A DNA stretch of 64,000 bases, taken from the NCBI GenBank assembly GCA_038503035.1, contig JAVSML010024265.1, positions 1-64,000 on the forward strand, written 5' to 3'. This document shows, piece after piece, positions 1-13,905 of this stretch (position 1 is the stretch's first letter; every line of letters begins with the position of its first letter). The translations under genes were made by a program, and so were the position numbers. Under the pieces are notes generated by a model. It made no database searches. It worked only from the letters and a program-made list of their open reading frames with translations, and had not been told where the DNA came from. This DNA is from Crocodylus rhombifer. Lineage: Eukaryota; Chordata; Crocodylia; Crocodylidae.

Positions 1-399
1 AGAGCCATGGGACCCTTTAGCCTGGAAAAGCGTAGGCTCAGGGGTGATCTGATGGCCACCTATAAATTTATCAATGGTGACCACCAGGATCTGGGGGAAT
101 GTTTGTTCACCAGAGCGCCCCAAGGGATGACGAGGTCGAACGGTCATAAACTCCTGCAAGACCGTTTCAGGCTGGACATAAGGAAGAATTTCTTTCCTGT
201 CCAAGCCCCCAAGGTCTGGAACAGTCTGCCAGCGGAGGTGGTTCAAGCACCTACATTGAACACCTTCAAGAGTAAATTGGATGCTTATCTTGCTGGGATC
301 CTATGACCCCAGCTGACTTCCTGCCCTTTGGGCAGGGGCCTGGACTCGATGATCTCCCGAGGTCCCTTCCAGCCCTAATGTCTATGAAATCTATGAAAT
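1..399 (+). mobile_element. CR1 LINE, 3' end of ORF2 plus 3' UTR
   Basis: An open frame at 7-306 encodes the C-terminal tail of CR1 ORF2: FSLEKRRLRGDLMATY, then GHKLLQDRFRLDIRKNFF, VWNSLPAEVV and LDAYLAGIL. A short 3' UTR follows and ends in the tail GTCTATGAAATCTATGAAAT. The same protein tail occurs in the CR1 copies ending near 30922 and 54760, which makes the family assignment firm. The window edge cuts the 5' side, so the element's true length is unknown. The tail frame is uninterrupted, but without the RT core this copy cannot be functional as seen here. The ATGA-type tail repeat matches the copy ending at 30922, so both probably belong to one subfamily. Confidence 0.93.
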
Positions 400-1630
400 G
401 TCCAATGGCAGTAAGAGTACCCTGTCTTTTACAAGGCAATAAATAAAGAGAAAAAAATAACCCGCTTGGGGTGTAGTTCTTGTCACAAGTCCAAAGATCA
501 GTTTTTATGCACAGTCTTGTTGACATTATGTGGCTCTGAAGTGCCCAGTGCACTTTTTGCCTCTGCCCAGTTTTTGCACTTTCCCAAACATTTTCAATTT
601 ATAGCCCTAAGGTTTCTAGCACAATTTAGTAATCACATAGTTCACTTGGTCCACCCCCTCTCAGGATGCCATTCTCTCCTCCTTTTATTCCTCGAACCTG
701 CCCATACGCCAGCTAGCTGCTTCCTCAAAAGGGGGCGAGGAGTACCGCATGCTCCTTCAGGTAATGTGCAGGCTGGTCTAAACATTTCCATGATCTCTGT
801 CATTGTGTTAAGCTCATTCCCAACCCACTCTGTCTGCCCCACACTTGCATATACAGTAATCAGAAACCAAATGTCCAGGACATTTTCTTGTTAACATTTA
901 AGGTAAGTGTATCTTACCTATGACAGTTATACTCTTTGTTTGAGGGGGGCCTACATAAGAGTACGCATACCCTTCTGAAAGTGATTCATCCCAATTTCTA
1001 TTCCGAGCCATCAGTCTAGGAATGGATTTTGAAACTAAAAGGAGGGAGGCGGGAGAAGAAATCTGAACCAAAGCTTTTGTGATATACCAGCAGTGCTGTA
1101 TACAGAATAAGAAGGCTTCATTTCTGATTGGGGTTGAAAGGTCAGGCGATAGCAGTGTGAGCTGCTGTTTTAATGCTGAGCAGTACATTTTGTGCTCTTT
1201 GTTAGGTGGCCCATCTGGAACAGCATAGCACCTTGTATGAGGTAGGGTAATTCCTTCTGGAATGAGTGCAGAGGGTATAAACTGGTAAGCACCTGACAAA
1301 AGCATTTGATACTGATGGCTGGTGCCAAGAGGAAGGCTGTTACCCACTGTGCTAAAATTGCTCTGTGCCAGTGTCTTAAAAAAAATAGAAAGAGCAATGT
1401 AAGATATTGCTGGATTTTTAGCTTCTATAAAGGCAATGGGCTTGATTATTTCTCCCCTTACTTCCACTGGTGTAAATCAGGTTCAGTTCTACTGAAATCA
1501 GTGGCGTTACTTGAGATGTAAAACTGATCTAAATAAGGGAAGACTGCCTTTATGAAAGCAGGCTCATTTGGGAATCTGTGCAACTAATTCTATATCTCCC
1601 ATAAGGAAAAAAGGATGTGTGCTAAAGCAG
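400..1630. other. Unassigned sequence, one long minus-strand frame
   Basis: I see no recognisable gene or complete element here. The longest frame is 898-1467 on the minus strand (189 codons). Its translation has no motif I recognise, and its low-complexity composition suggests chance. Around 1455-1510 there is a stretch (CACTGGTGTAAATCAG and following) that resembles an old, widely dispersed sauropsid repeat, but I cannot name it. Confidence 0.5.
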
Positions 1631-1760
1631 CAGGGGTTCTCAAACTTTTTCATCATGAGGCCCACATCTTAACAGAGGGACTATCTCATGAACACCTCCT
1701 TCTCCATTCACAATGGCACAGATTGCCCCGCCTTCCACTTCTAATCGCTTATCTTCCCTG
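1631..1760 (+). mobile_element. hAT DNA transposon fragment, left end
   Basis: The sequence CAGGGGTTCTCAAACTTTTT at 1631 is a typical terminal inverted repeat of Charlie-like hAT elements. It is followed by a GAGGCCCACATC-type subterminal sequence. The preceding 8 bases (TAAAGCAG) would be the target-site copy. I did not find a matching right terminus or second TSD within the next few hundred bases, so the element is probably truncated. The right boundary given is approximate. Confidence 0.6.
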
Positions 1761-4454
1761 TGGCAACACTACAGCAATTATAGTAATATTAGGGAAGTAT
1801 TTCATGATTTTAGTTGTCTTCATGCAGCTTAGCAGCTGAAAACAGAAAGAGGCATCAATGTAACATAACCTGCCAGCTCTTTCACATGCTGTAGCTTGGA
1901 AAGCTCTGTGCTGAATGCAAAAGAAAAATATCTCAGCCCATTTAACATTATTATTTTGGACTGTTTCAAGTACTATGTGCTGCATAATAACATGAGTGGA
2001 CTCTATGCTTGTAAAACAAGACTATTAAGAGAACTCTTTTCAGATATGAGACAATTGCAGTTAATATTCCAGCCATGGGTACACACACTGACTTCCTGTA
2101 CCTCTTTAACCTCTTCCGTCTACTAACCTGTCATTCAAGCTACATGAATGACATAACCAGAGATATAGTGAAGTAAGATGTAACTAGCATTTGTTAACAG
2201 GTCTGGCCAAGAGGGTTCTGGTAGAAAATTCACCCTAGAATGCAGCCTGTACGGCCTCATGCTTCAGATAAACTCCCCTCTGAATCAGTCTTGCTCTTGA
2301 TATTTTCACTGTTGGTGGCAAACTTGATGCATTAGCTCTGTTGGGTTGCACCCTGTTAGTCCCTTGTATTAGTCGCATGTCTTGCTCCTTCTGACTCTCC
2401 CACCTCAGGGTAGTTGGTGCCTGGGACTCTTCCTAAGACCTTCCTATGCCTTGGTATACTGGCTGTTTGCAATTATCCTGCAGCTGCCTTTGGTTTTGCC
2501 TCCACTGTTATTCTGAGTCTATAGCTACCTCATATGGTCTGTTCTCAGCTGCAAGTTGGGCTGGTGACTTTTACTACAGCTTGGTGTTGCTGCTTTGGCT
2601 CATTTATTTTGATGACTGAAGCCAAGCCTATTCACTTTCATACCTGTGTATAGAGACATGTCTTCAGTGCTTCACTCCTCCCTTGTAGCAGGCTGTCCAC
2701 TTAGATAGCAGCACATATTCAGAGTGCTAAGCTGTTATTCTTTTTCTGGGCTGCTGCAGACTGGTCTTTTCTCTAGCCTATCAGTTGCTGTGCTGTGCTG
2801 CTGTCTAGTCTCTGAGGATATAAACTACCATCAATTTGTGCCGCCATTACAATTTTTATGGTGGCACAAGGGGAAAGCAAGCAGATAGCCATGTCCTTTG
2901 TCATGTCACAAATTTAACCCATTCTTTAACAACAGAACCATTTGCAGAGATGTTACAAATACATCTAGCTTAATGCCTTCAGGTCCTGCCTGGATCACAA
3001 TTTTTGCTTAAGTGTCCTCTAGACCATCTACTTCCCAAAAGTGGAGTAGCAGTCTACTCTGGCCAGATAGTTCCTGTCAGTAAAAGTAAAGATGATGGTT
3101 CCAGCCTTTTTTCTGGTTGGGGTAGGATAGCAAGACTTTAATCTTTTCTTGTTCTCAGTCACTGTTTTTTCTACAACTTGCACTATTCCAGGTATACTCT
3201 CAAATGACGTATCCATGCCTGCCAGTAGAGATACTTCCCAGAACAACCCAAGCAAGCTTCTTCACCCAGTTATGGAATATGCATCTACTTTATATCAGTT
3301 CCTAAATCTGCCGCTTGTTCCCTCCAGACAAAATTCCACCTGGTATGCACAGATTATTCCTCACCTAGATTGCCTGGAGCCCTACATCAGAGATACACAG
3401 GTTCTGTAGCAGGTTGTTAGACTCTGTTTCCAAGGACAATGAGTCATCTATGTTATCTTCTGGAAGATATGTCCTGCTCACTGTATCTTCCACCACTAAT
3501 AACTGCCCTAGGCTGCTCCTTAATATCATGTTCTATGACTGAAGTATCAATAATATGTTGGAGTCATCCAAGTGTGCCTAACAATAACATCTTCACAATG
3601 CTTGCTAAAGGCTTATGATTAGACCACACATTCACCTTGCCACTCAGCAGTGAATTGTTCCAGTCTAAAGAACACAGACAGAGGTTCTCTGAGCATTTCC
3701 CTTCTGTATGTGTCAGGGCTCTGCTAGCAAATACTGAGGGCTGCTGCCTTTGCATTAGTGTTGTTCCTAGGCTTCCTTCTCACGGAGTTTTAGTATTTTA
3801 AGATTGATGTCTTGTAATTTTCTGTTCTTCAGTCTCCGACCACTTTCATGCTACACACATTTACAGTTTCAAAGCTACAAAGATGTGTGAATTGTCTTAA
3901 GGGCGCAAAAACTGTTGATTGGTATACAAAGAAAGCGGAAAGATAGATGGCCATCCCTATACATGGTTGAGTCCATGCACACACCGTAGTCTGGGCATTT
4001 CCTTAATGGCTCTTTGTTTTTAAGGGCCCGCCAGAGTCCTGAAGAAGTCAGTAAGTGTTCTTTGTAGAGGACTTAAGTCCTCAGATTCAGCCTGTCTGAA
4101 TTCAGCCTTATATTGTGCTCCCAGAACCTGCCTGGAAATTGTCAGAGTTCAGTCCTGGATTGCTTCTTCCTTGAAAAATTATTTTTCTATAAACATTAGT
4201 TTACCTGCCTCAGTTTACCATAGGCATTTGCACACAAATGTAGCTGGCAAAATTCATGTCCAAAGATTGTCAAGTGGTTAGATTGCTTGCCCAGCTCCAC
4301 GCATGATAGCAAACAGTGAGCACATGGCTTGGACAGCTCAGGTAGTACGTTTTCGGTCATTATTAATGGGTAGGGACTTCTTTCCAATGCTCCTCTGTTT
4401 TCGGGTTAAAGCAGATCCCCTGTTTACTTGAAAGTTTTGCCACAACTTGTAGCC
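1761..4454. other. Unassigned sequence
   Basis: This stretch has short chance frames on both strands (all under 90 codons), and none has a recognisable domain, splice pattern or codon structure. I see no complete repeat, tRNA or clear regulatory element. Confidence 0.5.
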
Positions 4455-4565
4455 TCTTGATCATAGGATCACAGAAAAGTATGGATGGAAGGGACCTTAT
4501 CTTGCCAGCCCCGCCCCCGCTCAAGGTAGGATCATAGCTGTGTACATCAATCCAGATGAAATTGC
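4455..4565 (-). mobile_element. CR1 LINE 3' tail, minus strand
   Basis: Read on the plus strand, the segment starts ATCATAGGATCACAGAA and continues GGATGGAAGGGACCTTATC and CCGCTCAAGGTAGGATCAT. This is the reverse complement of the CR1 3' UTR (GATGACCTC..AGGTCCCTTCCA..). Only the last ~110 bp are recognisable, as expected from 5' truncation. The internal end is approximate. Confidence 0.7.
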
Positions 4566-7500
4566 CCAGGGGAGCCCCTGGCACTGGATGTAAGATCTGG
4601 GCTTCCAGCAGCTTTGGGGGGAGGAGGCAAGCATGACCTCACCTTCACTTCCAATAAGAACCCATAGACATGCTGTTCCACCCCATAAATCCATGAGCCT
4701 ATGTCCTTTTGTAGCACACTGTCATCTTACCCTTAACACTGCATCTCAAAAAATGCAGCAAGGAGGAGAAGAAGGAAAACCTGCCCACCTTTGTATTAAA
4801 AATGTTTCAGACTTGAGCAAGGTGGCACAGAATCATACTTTAGCCTATAAGTCCTCTTACCTGCCTATGGGGCAGAGCCTTAGTGTCTATCTCCTTGAAA
4901 TATGTCTTTACATTCTGTCAGAATCCTGAACAAATGCCACACTGACTGGTCGCCCTCCTCTCACACGCTAAGGATATTATAGCGCTGAGCTGTGATCAAA
5001 TCCCTGCCTCACGCTGCCCTGCTGCCCAGCAGTGGGTGGCACTCCTGTGTGTCATCTTCTGTAAGCTTCAAACGATAACATCTCTTGTGTTGTGGATTTC
5101 TTATCAACAGCCTGCATTTGCCCACTGGCCTTAGAATAGTTTTTGTGTATGTCACCAGCATCTGGTCACATTTCCACAATCTAATATTGCTGCTTATCAG
5201 CATTGCTGGGATTACAACACAGGAGGCTCCATGATCCAACTAGAATCAGACTGGTCACTGAACTAATAATGTCATTGCAAATAAGGCAGTTGAATAGCTG
5301 GCAGTTTTCTTCTGCACTGCATGGATACTGAAAGTGTTTGAATCTGGTGAAGTCATGCAACAGAGCTATCCAGTGAAGGGGAAGATTGGAGCTGCTTTTT
5401 TTCTTCATGGGGTAATTGTGGCATCAGCGCACAATGCTGTTCTGTTTCTCACACCCTTTTGCCATTGTCCATCGCCTGGACATTTTTCTTTTCGTCTGGC
5501 GTGGTGCTCTCCGTAGAACGTACCCTGGATACATGATAGCATTCTTACTCAATGGATCACCACACCTTTAGCATGAACCTGTGTACTTCTGTTACTGTTC
5601 TTATCCTGTCCCTGAACCATTCAGCTGCCCTTGCTACCTGGAGGCATTTCTTTCAACAATCTGTCCTGTAGGCTAGAATCATGTGTCCCACAAATCGTGT
5701 GCCTTTAATTAAAGAATCCTCATCAGATTACAAGTGGATGCCAGAGCTCTCAGTTCTGTAACATAAACATGTATTTCTTTTCTAGTTGAAAAATAGCATC
5801 TGTACAGCTTTGTCTATGGTCAAGGTATTTACCTGGCGAGAAAATAAAATAGCTTTACCTATGTTTTCTTGTTATCTTCCATGATCAGATCTGTATGACA
5901 GCATATGCTTCTATGCCTATTCAAGATAATACTACTACTACTACTACTAATAATAATAATAAGGAATCCATCATGTCTGATCATATGAGTCTCTGCTGCC
6001 AATTTGTTCAGTTTCTTGGGGCTTCTTTACCTGTTAATCACCTTCCTTGCTGTGAAGCTCACTAGACTGACACTTCCAGCATGTTTCATATACTGCATGC
6101 AAGTTATAATGTGAAGGGGTTCTGTGCCTTTATTAAAAGAACTGTTTACAGAAATATGGCAACAGTGTCCGTCATTCTAGTTATGCATGCACAGACTGAC
6201 TTTCTGGTGCTTCCTTCAGTCTCTTCTTCCTTCCTGAATCCTGTGCTGCTCCTTCCAAGTTGCCTGTTAGTATGTGTCTTTTTCCCCTGACATCTCTCGA
6301 AGAACCAGCTTCTGTTCTTTATACCTGTCCTGCAAAGACAATATTTCCCTTTGCCCAGGACCACCTTTAAGTTGTCAGTTTTTCAGTTGCCCCTCACTCG
6401 CGTTACAGAACAGTGAAGCAGGCTTAAAAATGTGAGTGAGAACAATAATGTTGGGTGCTTTTTGTTCAGGCTTTGATCCCTACATAGTGCCCAGCAAGAG
6501 GAGGAAGTACTTATCTGAGCATAGACGCACCTTTTAATAAAAGATCATGTTTATTAAGAAAGTGCCGAAGGACCAAGCCAGGATTAGGCCCTTTTGCATT
6601 AAGTACAAGGCTTATGGATTAGCAGATGGTCCCAAATCCAAAGAGCCTAAAATTTGAAATAGACAAGACAAAAACAGGACAGAGGAAAAGGCTAAGCAGT
6701 GGTGGATCATGAAGTAGTCTCAAGTCTTTAATGCACTTCACTCTCTGTTATCAAGAGCACAGGTAAAATAATTCAGTGTGGCCTGAGAATGGGTATGCAG
6801 GAAAGACATTGTCTTAAATGCTATCCTCTACAAGCTAAAAATTATTCAGATTGCTAAGGACTGTGGAGACCTCACCATTAATGTTACAACACTATGTAGC
6901 ATTATGGTCGTTTTCATTTGATTTCCTGTGCTCTTTTTTCTGCTCCTCACTTTCTGGGTGACGTTCATTTGTATAAGTCTCTGGGTCTGCTCTGTAAAAT
7001 CAGGCCCTCTGTTTTTGCAGGATGTCCTCATGTCAAAAAGGATTTCTTTTAAGGGTCTTATTTTCTTCCCCACCCTTTGTGACCCTCAGGAAAGTGCTGA
7101 ACAACTTTCAGATATTTCTAGTTAAAGGTGATCTGCCCTTTACATTGCTGCCAATGACAACTTGTTCTGATGATGTAATATTTTCCTCTTGTGTTTTACT
7201 GATCTTGTCTTTTCAGCATGAGAGTTGTAAGTTAGGGCTCTGTGAAGAATCAAGACATTCCAATCCTCCTCATCATAGAGTTAAATGAAGCTTTTTAATG
7301 AGCCAACTATTATTTTTCCAAACTGTATTCGAACTCTTAAATATTATAAGGCTGTGTATAGCTTTTTGGTCTGATGAACTGAAACAAAACAACACAGCAA
7401 TGATGTTACAGGGTTTCTCTGTAGTATCTCCAGTTAAATGAGGCAACTGTGGCGTAGTCATTCCAATAAAGTACTCCTTCAAAAGGAAGAATAAATACCA

Positions 7501-8203
7501 AACACCAGGCAGCCTGGAGTGCAGCTGAAACTGGAATGAAAGTGGTCTAAATCATGTTAGTCAATGTAACTCTCCTATTTACCTAATGTAATACCTGATC
7601 CCTAGCCAAGCAGTCCATGAGTAAGGGTCCACTTCACTTATTACTCCAAACCAAAACTATAAACATCCAGAACTTTTCTCTACAAAGTAATTATAGTACC
7701 TACATTAATGATGGCATTATTACCAACCACAGCGCTTATTACTTTGTATCTAACGGTCCCAGTATTTCCCAACTGAAAACTTTGGCAGGCATTTGAGGAA
7801 AAGCTCCTAAAGGCTTTAGTTTTCTTTGAAAATTTCACCTGGGCAGATCACTCTAATCCTACGCTGCTTTCCTACCTTTCCCACTATTTTCTGTCCCTGC
7901 TGCATGGCCTGGTACTAGCACCACAGAGAATTCAGACACTACACTTATATATCACAAGTTGCTGACTGAAAGCCTTGTCTGCTTTAAATATATAACTACG
8001 TTGTTCTCATTGTCATTCATCCCTTGAAGTTATATCACTTCTTAGAGAAGTACTAGGAAGACAAAATCCTCAAGCCTCTGGGATTTACATACTGGATCTC
8101 TAAGATATTTAGAAGGATAATCCATGTGTTTGCTTAGAAAGCAACAGTCCCAATTCATGAAGGGACATTAACTGTGACTAAGTCAATGGCATTTCCCTAA
8201 TTA
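4566..8203. other. Unassigned sequence with a small trinucleotide microsatellite
   Basis: I recognise no gene. The only clear simple structure is the ACT/AAT run listed separately at 5929-5962. The frames present are short and lack domains. Confidence 0.5.
5929..5962. repeat. Compound microsatellite (ACT)n(AAT)n
   Basis: About six ACT units pass directly into about four AAT units. This is an ordinary trinucleotide repeat in non-coding sequence. Confidence 0.95.
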
Positions 8204-9402
8204 GTTTATAGCAGGGGTTTTCAACCTTGTTTTAACAAGTGTACCCCTTCTGTTTCAAAGTTCCAGCTCACATACCCCTCTATATTTTTTTTCTTGTTTT
8301 AATGTTACCAATTATGTGATATAAGGCAGGCCACACTAATTAACATTAAACACTTTATTAATATATGCATTAAATTTATATATATATCATAGTTATGCCA
8401 CAACAGTTTGGGCTGGTAAGTCCATTGTGGGGAAAGGGGTGCAGATCAAGGCCCCTGCAGTGAGGGAGGGAATGGGGCTGGGGTAGGTGCTGGCTGCACA
8501 GTGGGGCAGAGCACAGGACTGAGCCATAAGTGGCTCATCTAGGGGATGTGGGAGGATGCTTCCCACCCCAGGGACAGCATGGGGGGCATGTGCCCCTGGA
8601 CCTGCATGGGGCAAGGGTGGGCTGCTGCAGTGGGCTGGAGCAGGGGCTGGGGCAGTGCTGGGCTCTTTCTGGCAGGGGGAATGAGCCAGGCTGCACTCGG
8701 AGTGGGCAGCGGTGTTGCTGGGAAGGGGGCTCTGAGCAGGGGCTGCAGCCACCACAAAATTCACTGTAGCCCCCCTGACCTCCCCTCCCAGCATTGCCAT
8801 CACCCACTCCAAGCACAGCCTGGCCCAACCCCCCTCTACCCGAAAGAGACTGGTGCTGTTCCCACCCTCAGTGGCAGCCCACTCTCACCCTGCATGCAGA
8901 TCCAGGGGCATATGCCTCCCAAGCCTTCTCAGAGTGTGCATAGTGGTGGGAGCCATCCCCTTCCAATGAGCTGTGGCTCCATCCTGTGTCCCACTGTAGC
9001 TGTACAGCCCCAGCCCCTGCCCCTGCCCCACTCCTTCCCTCACTGCTTTGGCCTCAATCTGTGCCCCTTCCCCCCACCCCACCTCTTCCCTCACAACAGA
9101 CTTACCAGCTAGCCCCAGCTGCTCTTCACTATGCTGGGCTGCATTCCTGGCCACCTGCATGCTGCACGGAGGTGGAGCACATGCACACGGCATTTATTGG
9201 CTGCATTATTGGCCACACCAGCCCAAAAAAGATGATTGCCGCTCCTGTCACTTTTCCTTATATCAGTGCCAAGCCGATATAGGACTGATGCATTGGTGCA
9301 CATCTAGTTATTTTTTTCTCATTTGTTCTGTGTACCCCCTATAACCTTTTAAAGTACCCCTAGGGGTACACATACCCCCAGTTGACAACCATTGGACTAT
9401 AG
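8204..9402 (+). mobile_element. Non-autonomous hAT transposon, 1.18 kb, with 8-bp TSD
   Basis: The left terminus CAGGGGTTTTCAAC at 8212 is an inverted match to the right terminus GTTGACAACCATTG ending at 9394 (11 of 14). The flanks are 8 bp long, GTTTATAG (8204-8211) and GACTATAG (9395-9402), matching at 6 of 8. Eight-base duplications and CAGGG termini are typical of hAT elements. Subterminal GTACCCC-type sequence also recurs inverted near both ends. The core (8390-9240) is GC-rich, with CCC/GGG-rich frames on both strands of up to 188 codons. None shows a BED finger or hAT dimerisation domain, so I treat them as compositional artefacts. The strand is arbitrary. Confidence 0.85.
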
Positions 9403-12400
9403 TTATCTTCCTGGCTCCATGGTATCTGGAATCTGCTGCTTTTAAATTATTTGGCTTTTTTCTTACAACAGGGGAAAATATATACACCTTTTTCCATTGC
9501 TATGGATTTTAGGATGTCACTTGGTCTGTTTTCCATCACCTGTTCTAGTCCTTTGTCTACAGACTTTTGTCCAGTCTAGGTCTATTGCCCAGATTCCCAA
9601 TCTCACCAGTGAACCTGGACTAGTCTGAAAAGAACTTGAATTGATTTACAGCATGATATTGATGCTTTTGGAATATGGTGACTGTGGTGAAGCTCAACAG
9701 TCTAGACTTTCCGGCTGAACACAGACTAACTCAGACCTGAAACTCAGCTGAATTAGTGCTTAAAATGAGTCTGAAGCTTGAAGTTTGGATCTAACTCCAA
9801 GGTTTCTCAAAGTCAGGAGTTTGGATCTGAGGTTTTGTTTTGGCTTCTCTCTAGTCAAAACCAAAGAACAATAGTCTTAAGACTGCTGCAAGCTGCAACA
9901 TCTCTGGTTCTTTACATTCCTTTAAGGAGCTTTCCATTATTTTGTCCTTTGCTTGTTCCCTTGTCAAGCCAAGTCTTTCTATATATCTGCTAGCAACAAG
10001 ATAGGTTATTGACATTGGCACTCATTTTCCTGATTTCCAAATGATAAGTAATAAATTATCTTTCATTTCCAAAGATTCTTTTTCTGAGGATTAGGCCAAA
10101 CAGGTTATTTCTTTCCCAAGAAGCGACCTCTTTTCACATGGGAACAGAAAAGATCTGTTTCTTTAGAAATTGAGTAGTTCTCCTTGATACTCTCATTTCC
10201 TCAATAGATATCACTTGAGAAGTCTCTAAGAGCTGTCCAAAAGATAAGCAAATGTGACTCAGACTCTCAGTCTGGATTCTGCAAGGCTTTTCTATGTATT
10301 TTGTTAGCGAACAGATGGAGACTTCCTTACTTATCTGATGATTCCTACTTCCACTAGTCATTATCATTATTAAGCAGTAGAATAATTCATTTCCTGTTTG
10401 AAAGTGCTACTATCCTTCAAAGAAAGGCAAAAGCTCTTGCTCTCTTAATGGATCATACTCTGTGCAAATGCAAGTCAAAGGACCAGGTCTGTGCATCTTT
10501 GCTACTCATACCGTTGCTGGAGGATGGATGATAAAACAGCTTATAATGAAAACAATGCTGGAAATACCTGATAAATTTAGCTTCAATGTCTGACTTCTTG
10601 GGTCCATTGTCTATTGTTCTTGTGTTTTGTTGAACAGCTGCCATGGACCACATGGTACTTCAGTAGTGAGTGAAGTGACTCCTTTATATGCAGTATAAAA
10701 ATGTGGAAAGAGCTGTGGGATTCTTCTGTATGTTAGAGAAATTTATTATCACCACTCAGGGCTAGATTGCACAGCTCTTACTCATGTAGCAATCACTTGC
10801 TCATTAGAGTACCATTCACAGATGGGATGACTCAAGTGAGCGCTATTCATAGTATTTACAACTATGAGCAAGGGCTACACTGCAGCCCTCTCTTTCCAAT
10901 CATACCACTCTTTTGACACTCATCGCTCTTTTGTAAACACCTTTTCTCTTTGAAGACCTGTCCTTGACAATTTTCAAGTATATGGATTTCAGTCTGAAAG
11001 GTTCTGAGAACCTGTAACTCTTCCTGAGTTTGTTTTTCAGCAGGTGATCAGCACCCTTCATTGCTGGCCCATATTCAAAGTGGCCATGCCCCCAAAGAGA
11101 CACCACCTGAGAGTTCAAAAAAGAGATAGACAGAGCAGCACTTTTAAAGTGTCACAAGGGAAGAAAAGCTTCTTTAATTTTATGTTTTGTTATATAGCAG
11201 GAATAATCTATCACTTTGCAGCACACTTTGCAACAAATAGCTTTTGAGACTGATTAAATGGTTCGGCTTTACTTGGCTTTTAATCACTCAGCAGCTGTTT
11301 ACTCCACGTTTCATAGGTATATTTATATGTCTCCTTTGTTCCAATTGCCAGTTATCTTCATTTTAACTATTTCATCCAATCTAATATGGAACTTATTTAA
11401 AGCTGAATGTTTTACTGGCCAGTACATTACCTGCACCATGCTTAGAAACATACCTCTTAATATGACTGGGTACAAATGTTAATGTGCAACCCCAATTGAG
11501 GAGGTATAGTGTGAGATGTTGCTAGAAACAGATGTCACAAAAAAAAAACCCCAGCTTCAGATCTATCAACAGGGTTTGCTAAGTTTTTTCAAGTTACACT
11601 GCAGGGGAGAGATTTTGGCATCAAAATATGGGAGCACCTTGTTATTTCTTATAAGAAATCTCCCCCATCCATACCTTATGTTATTATTACACTGGTTTAT
11701 ATAAATACATCTACTTAACTGAAGTTTTATATTTGTAAAGTACTCTGAACATCTACACTGCAAGGTGCCTTAGAAATGCCAAGTATCATTACAGAGTAGA
11801 AAGGCAATCTTGTGTTCATATTGGCTTGCTTGCAAAAGCCAAAGGTTAGTTTTGTATCCTCTTGTGAAAGTGCTTTCATGAAATAACATTTTTAGGTATT
11901 TCTTATAAGCTAGTTACCTAAGTATACTTTGCCTCACTTAGTGGTGCTATAGGACAAATCAGTGGGCTATTGTCATTAGGAAAGTTTTAGCTTCTGTTAT
12001 ATCTAGGTTTAACCTCAAAACAGACCAGGTTCCAGGCTGAAAAACTCCTTAGCTGGGGAGCTGCTTATTGTGAAAAATGCCAATATGAAGAAGTCCCACT
12101 GAGTATTGGTATGTTAAGAAAAGTTGTAATATGATACCTTTTTCATTTAAAAATAAAAAATAGCTTGGTTTTATATTATGAAGTATACTAATTGCTTTAC
12201 TACTTTCAAAAATGGGCAATGAAAACACAAGGAGGCTTTTTTTCACGTTGAAAAATGTATTCCTGCACATACAAAATAAACTTGCCTTTGCTAAAGAAGT
12301 CTATAACATTTTTGGCATGTGTACTTGGTAAGCATAAGTGTTGGCTGTATTTAAATTCTTTTTGACATATATAACTAATGAAATACATTTCTATACAGCC

Positions 12401-13905
12401 TATTTTTAGACTGCCTATCAGTTTGCAATGTAAACCTTCATTTTAGTGAGCATATTACATGTTAATGCATGTGTTAATTTTTCGTTTCTAAATATTTTAG
12501 TTTCTAACCTTAAGGCAGGTCAGGTCATACATTGCTTTATTTAAAAAAAGAGATTAATTTATTCACCAAAAACAACAACATGTGCCTACAAGTTAAACCA
12601 AAAAGTAAAGAAATTATACCTTAATGGCAAGTGTGTCCTTCAACAGCTTGGCACCATGGTGTGACCCTTATTTACTTTTATAGGGCACCCCATTGTGCCT
12701 ATGTGTTGGAGGACATATGTCATGATTTGTCCTCAAGGGCCTAATTGTGAATTTCCTGATGGTTTTTTTCACAACTTTTAAAAGTTGTTTCAATGAAGTT
12801 GTTGTTGGAAGAACTTTAGTAAAAAGCATTTTATATACTGCTTGAGACTAGTCATGAGAAATCACAGCCCCAAAGGAAAATAGGGAAGAAAGCTACAGAC
12901 CGAGAGAAAGGAAAGAGATAATTTAGAATGAAATGGCTCTTCTGGTTTTATGGTGGCCCACGTTTTGGCACAAACCTGCATTTGGCCTGGGTAACTGGAA
13001 TGGCTCTGCAGCCTGCTTGAAATCCACAAAGTTTTACTATCTTTTGCACCATATGCCCTCTGAAAGGGAAGAATACGTAGTCAAAGTAGAAGATCATGGT
13101 CCTCTGGCTCCAACCTTGCTATTTTCACTGCCTACCCTACTTCTACAGTATATTGTGTGGAGGCACACATACACAAAGCTGGGTATCTCTCAAATGCCTT
13201 GTGAGATAGAAGAGTCACTGGATTTGAGAAGCCTATCTGGGTAGAAAAACTACATCATTTTTTCCATTTCTAGAGTTCTTTATACATAGGGAAGGGAACA
13301 TGAGAGACCTTGAAAAGGGAACATGAGAGACCTTGAAAAACGTGGATGCTTTACGACTTTAAAGAAATAACAATTGTTACAAATGTGGTTTAAAACCAAG
13401 TGCTAACAACACTTTCAATTATTTGATGTGATTTTTCCTGGGGTTTTACAGGAAAATTCTTAGTTTTCAGATATCCAGATTGTAGCCAACTTTCACAGGT
13501 ACCTAAAATGCCTATCTTGTATCTTAGAACAATTTATTTGTTATAGATTCCCTCAAAGACATCAAATATAGAGGGGAGAATGCATAGAAGTAGAGTTGAT
13601 TAGAACTTGAGACTTTTTTGCTTTGTGAAAATTACACACTAAGTAAAAAACCCCAAACTTTAACAATAAGACTTTTTCTGCCAAACGCTGTAGAATGTCT
13701 CTAAATGCCCCGAATTCACCTAGAATTATGCTTGTGCTTTCTGCCAATGTTCTGTGAAATTCTAGCAGTAATTACCACTACGCAATTTTTTTAAGGAAGG
13801 GAATTCAAAGAAATGGAACATAAAGAAAAATATGCAACATGAGGTTTAGCAGCCAAGATGCTGTTGAAGTAGACATTAATCAGTATTGCTTATACAAGAA
13901 GTAAT
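9403..13905. other. Unassigned AT-rich sequence
   Basis: I see no gene, RNA or complete element. The 12933-13244 frame (103 codons) has no recognisable domain. The only structure is the 23-bp duplication listed at 13293-13338. Confidence 0.5.
13293..13338. repeat. 23-bp direct tandem duplication
   Basis: The unit beginning GGGAACATGAGAGACC occurs twice, 23 bp apart and nearly identical. This is a recent replication-slippage type duplication with no sign of function. Confidence 0.9.

Noticed and set aside
898..1467. A 189-codon minus-strand frame as a protein gene
   Set aside because: It has no recognisable motif, no supporting splice or promoter structure and no biased codon use. Frames of this length occur by chance in 64 kb.
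8393..9344. Proline-rich frames on both strands inside the hAT element
   Set aside because: They arise from GC-rich, C-run-rich DNA and lack hAT transposase features.
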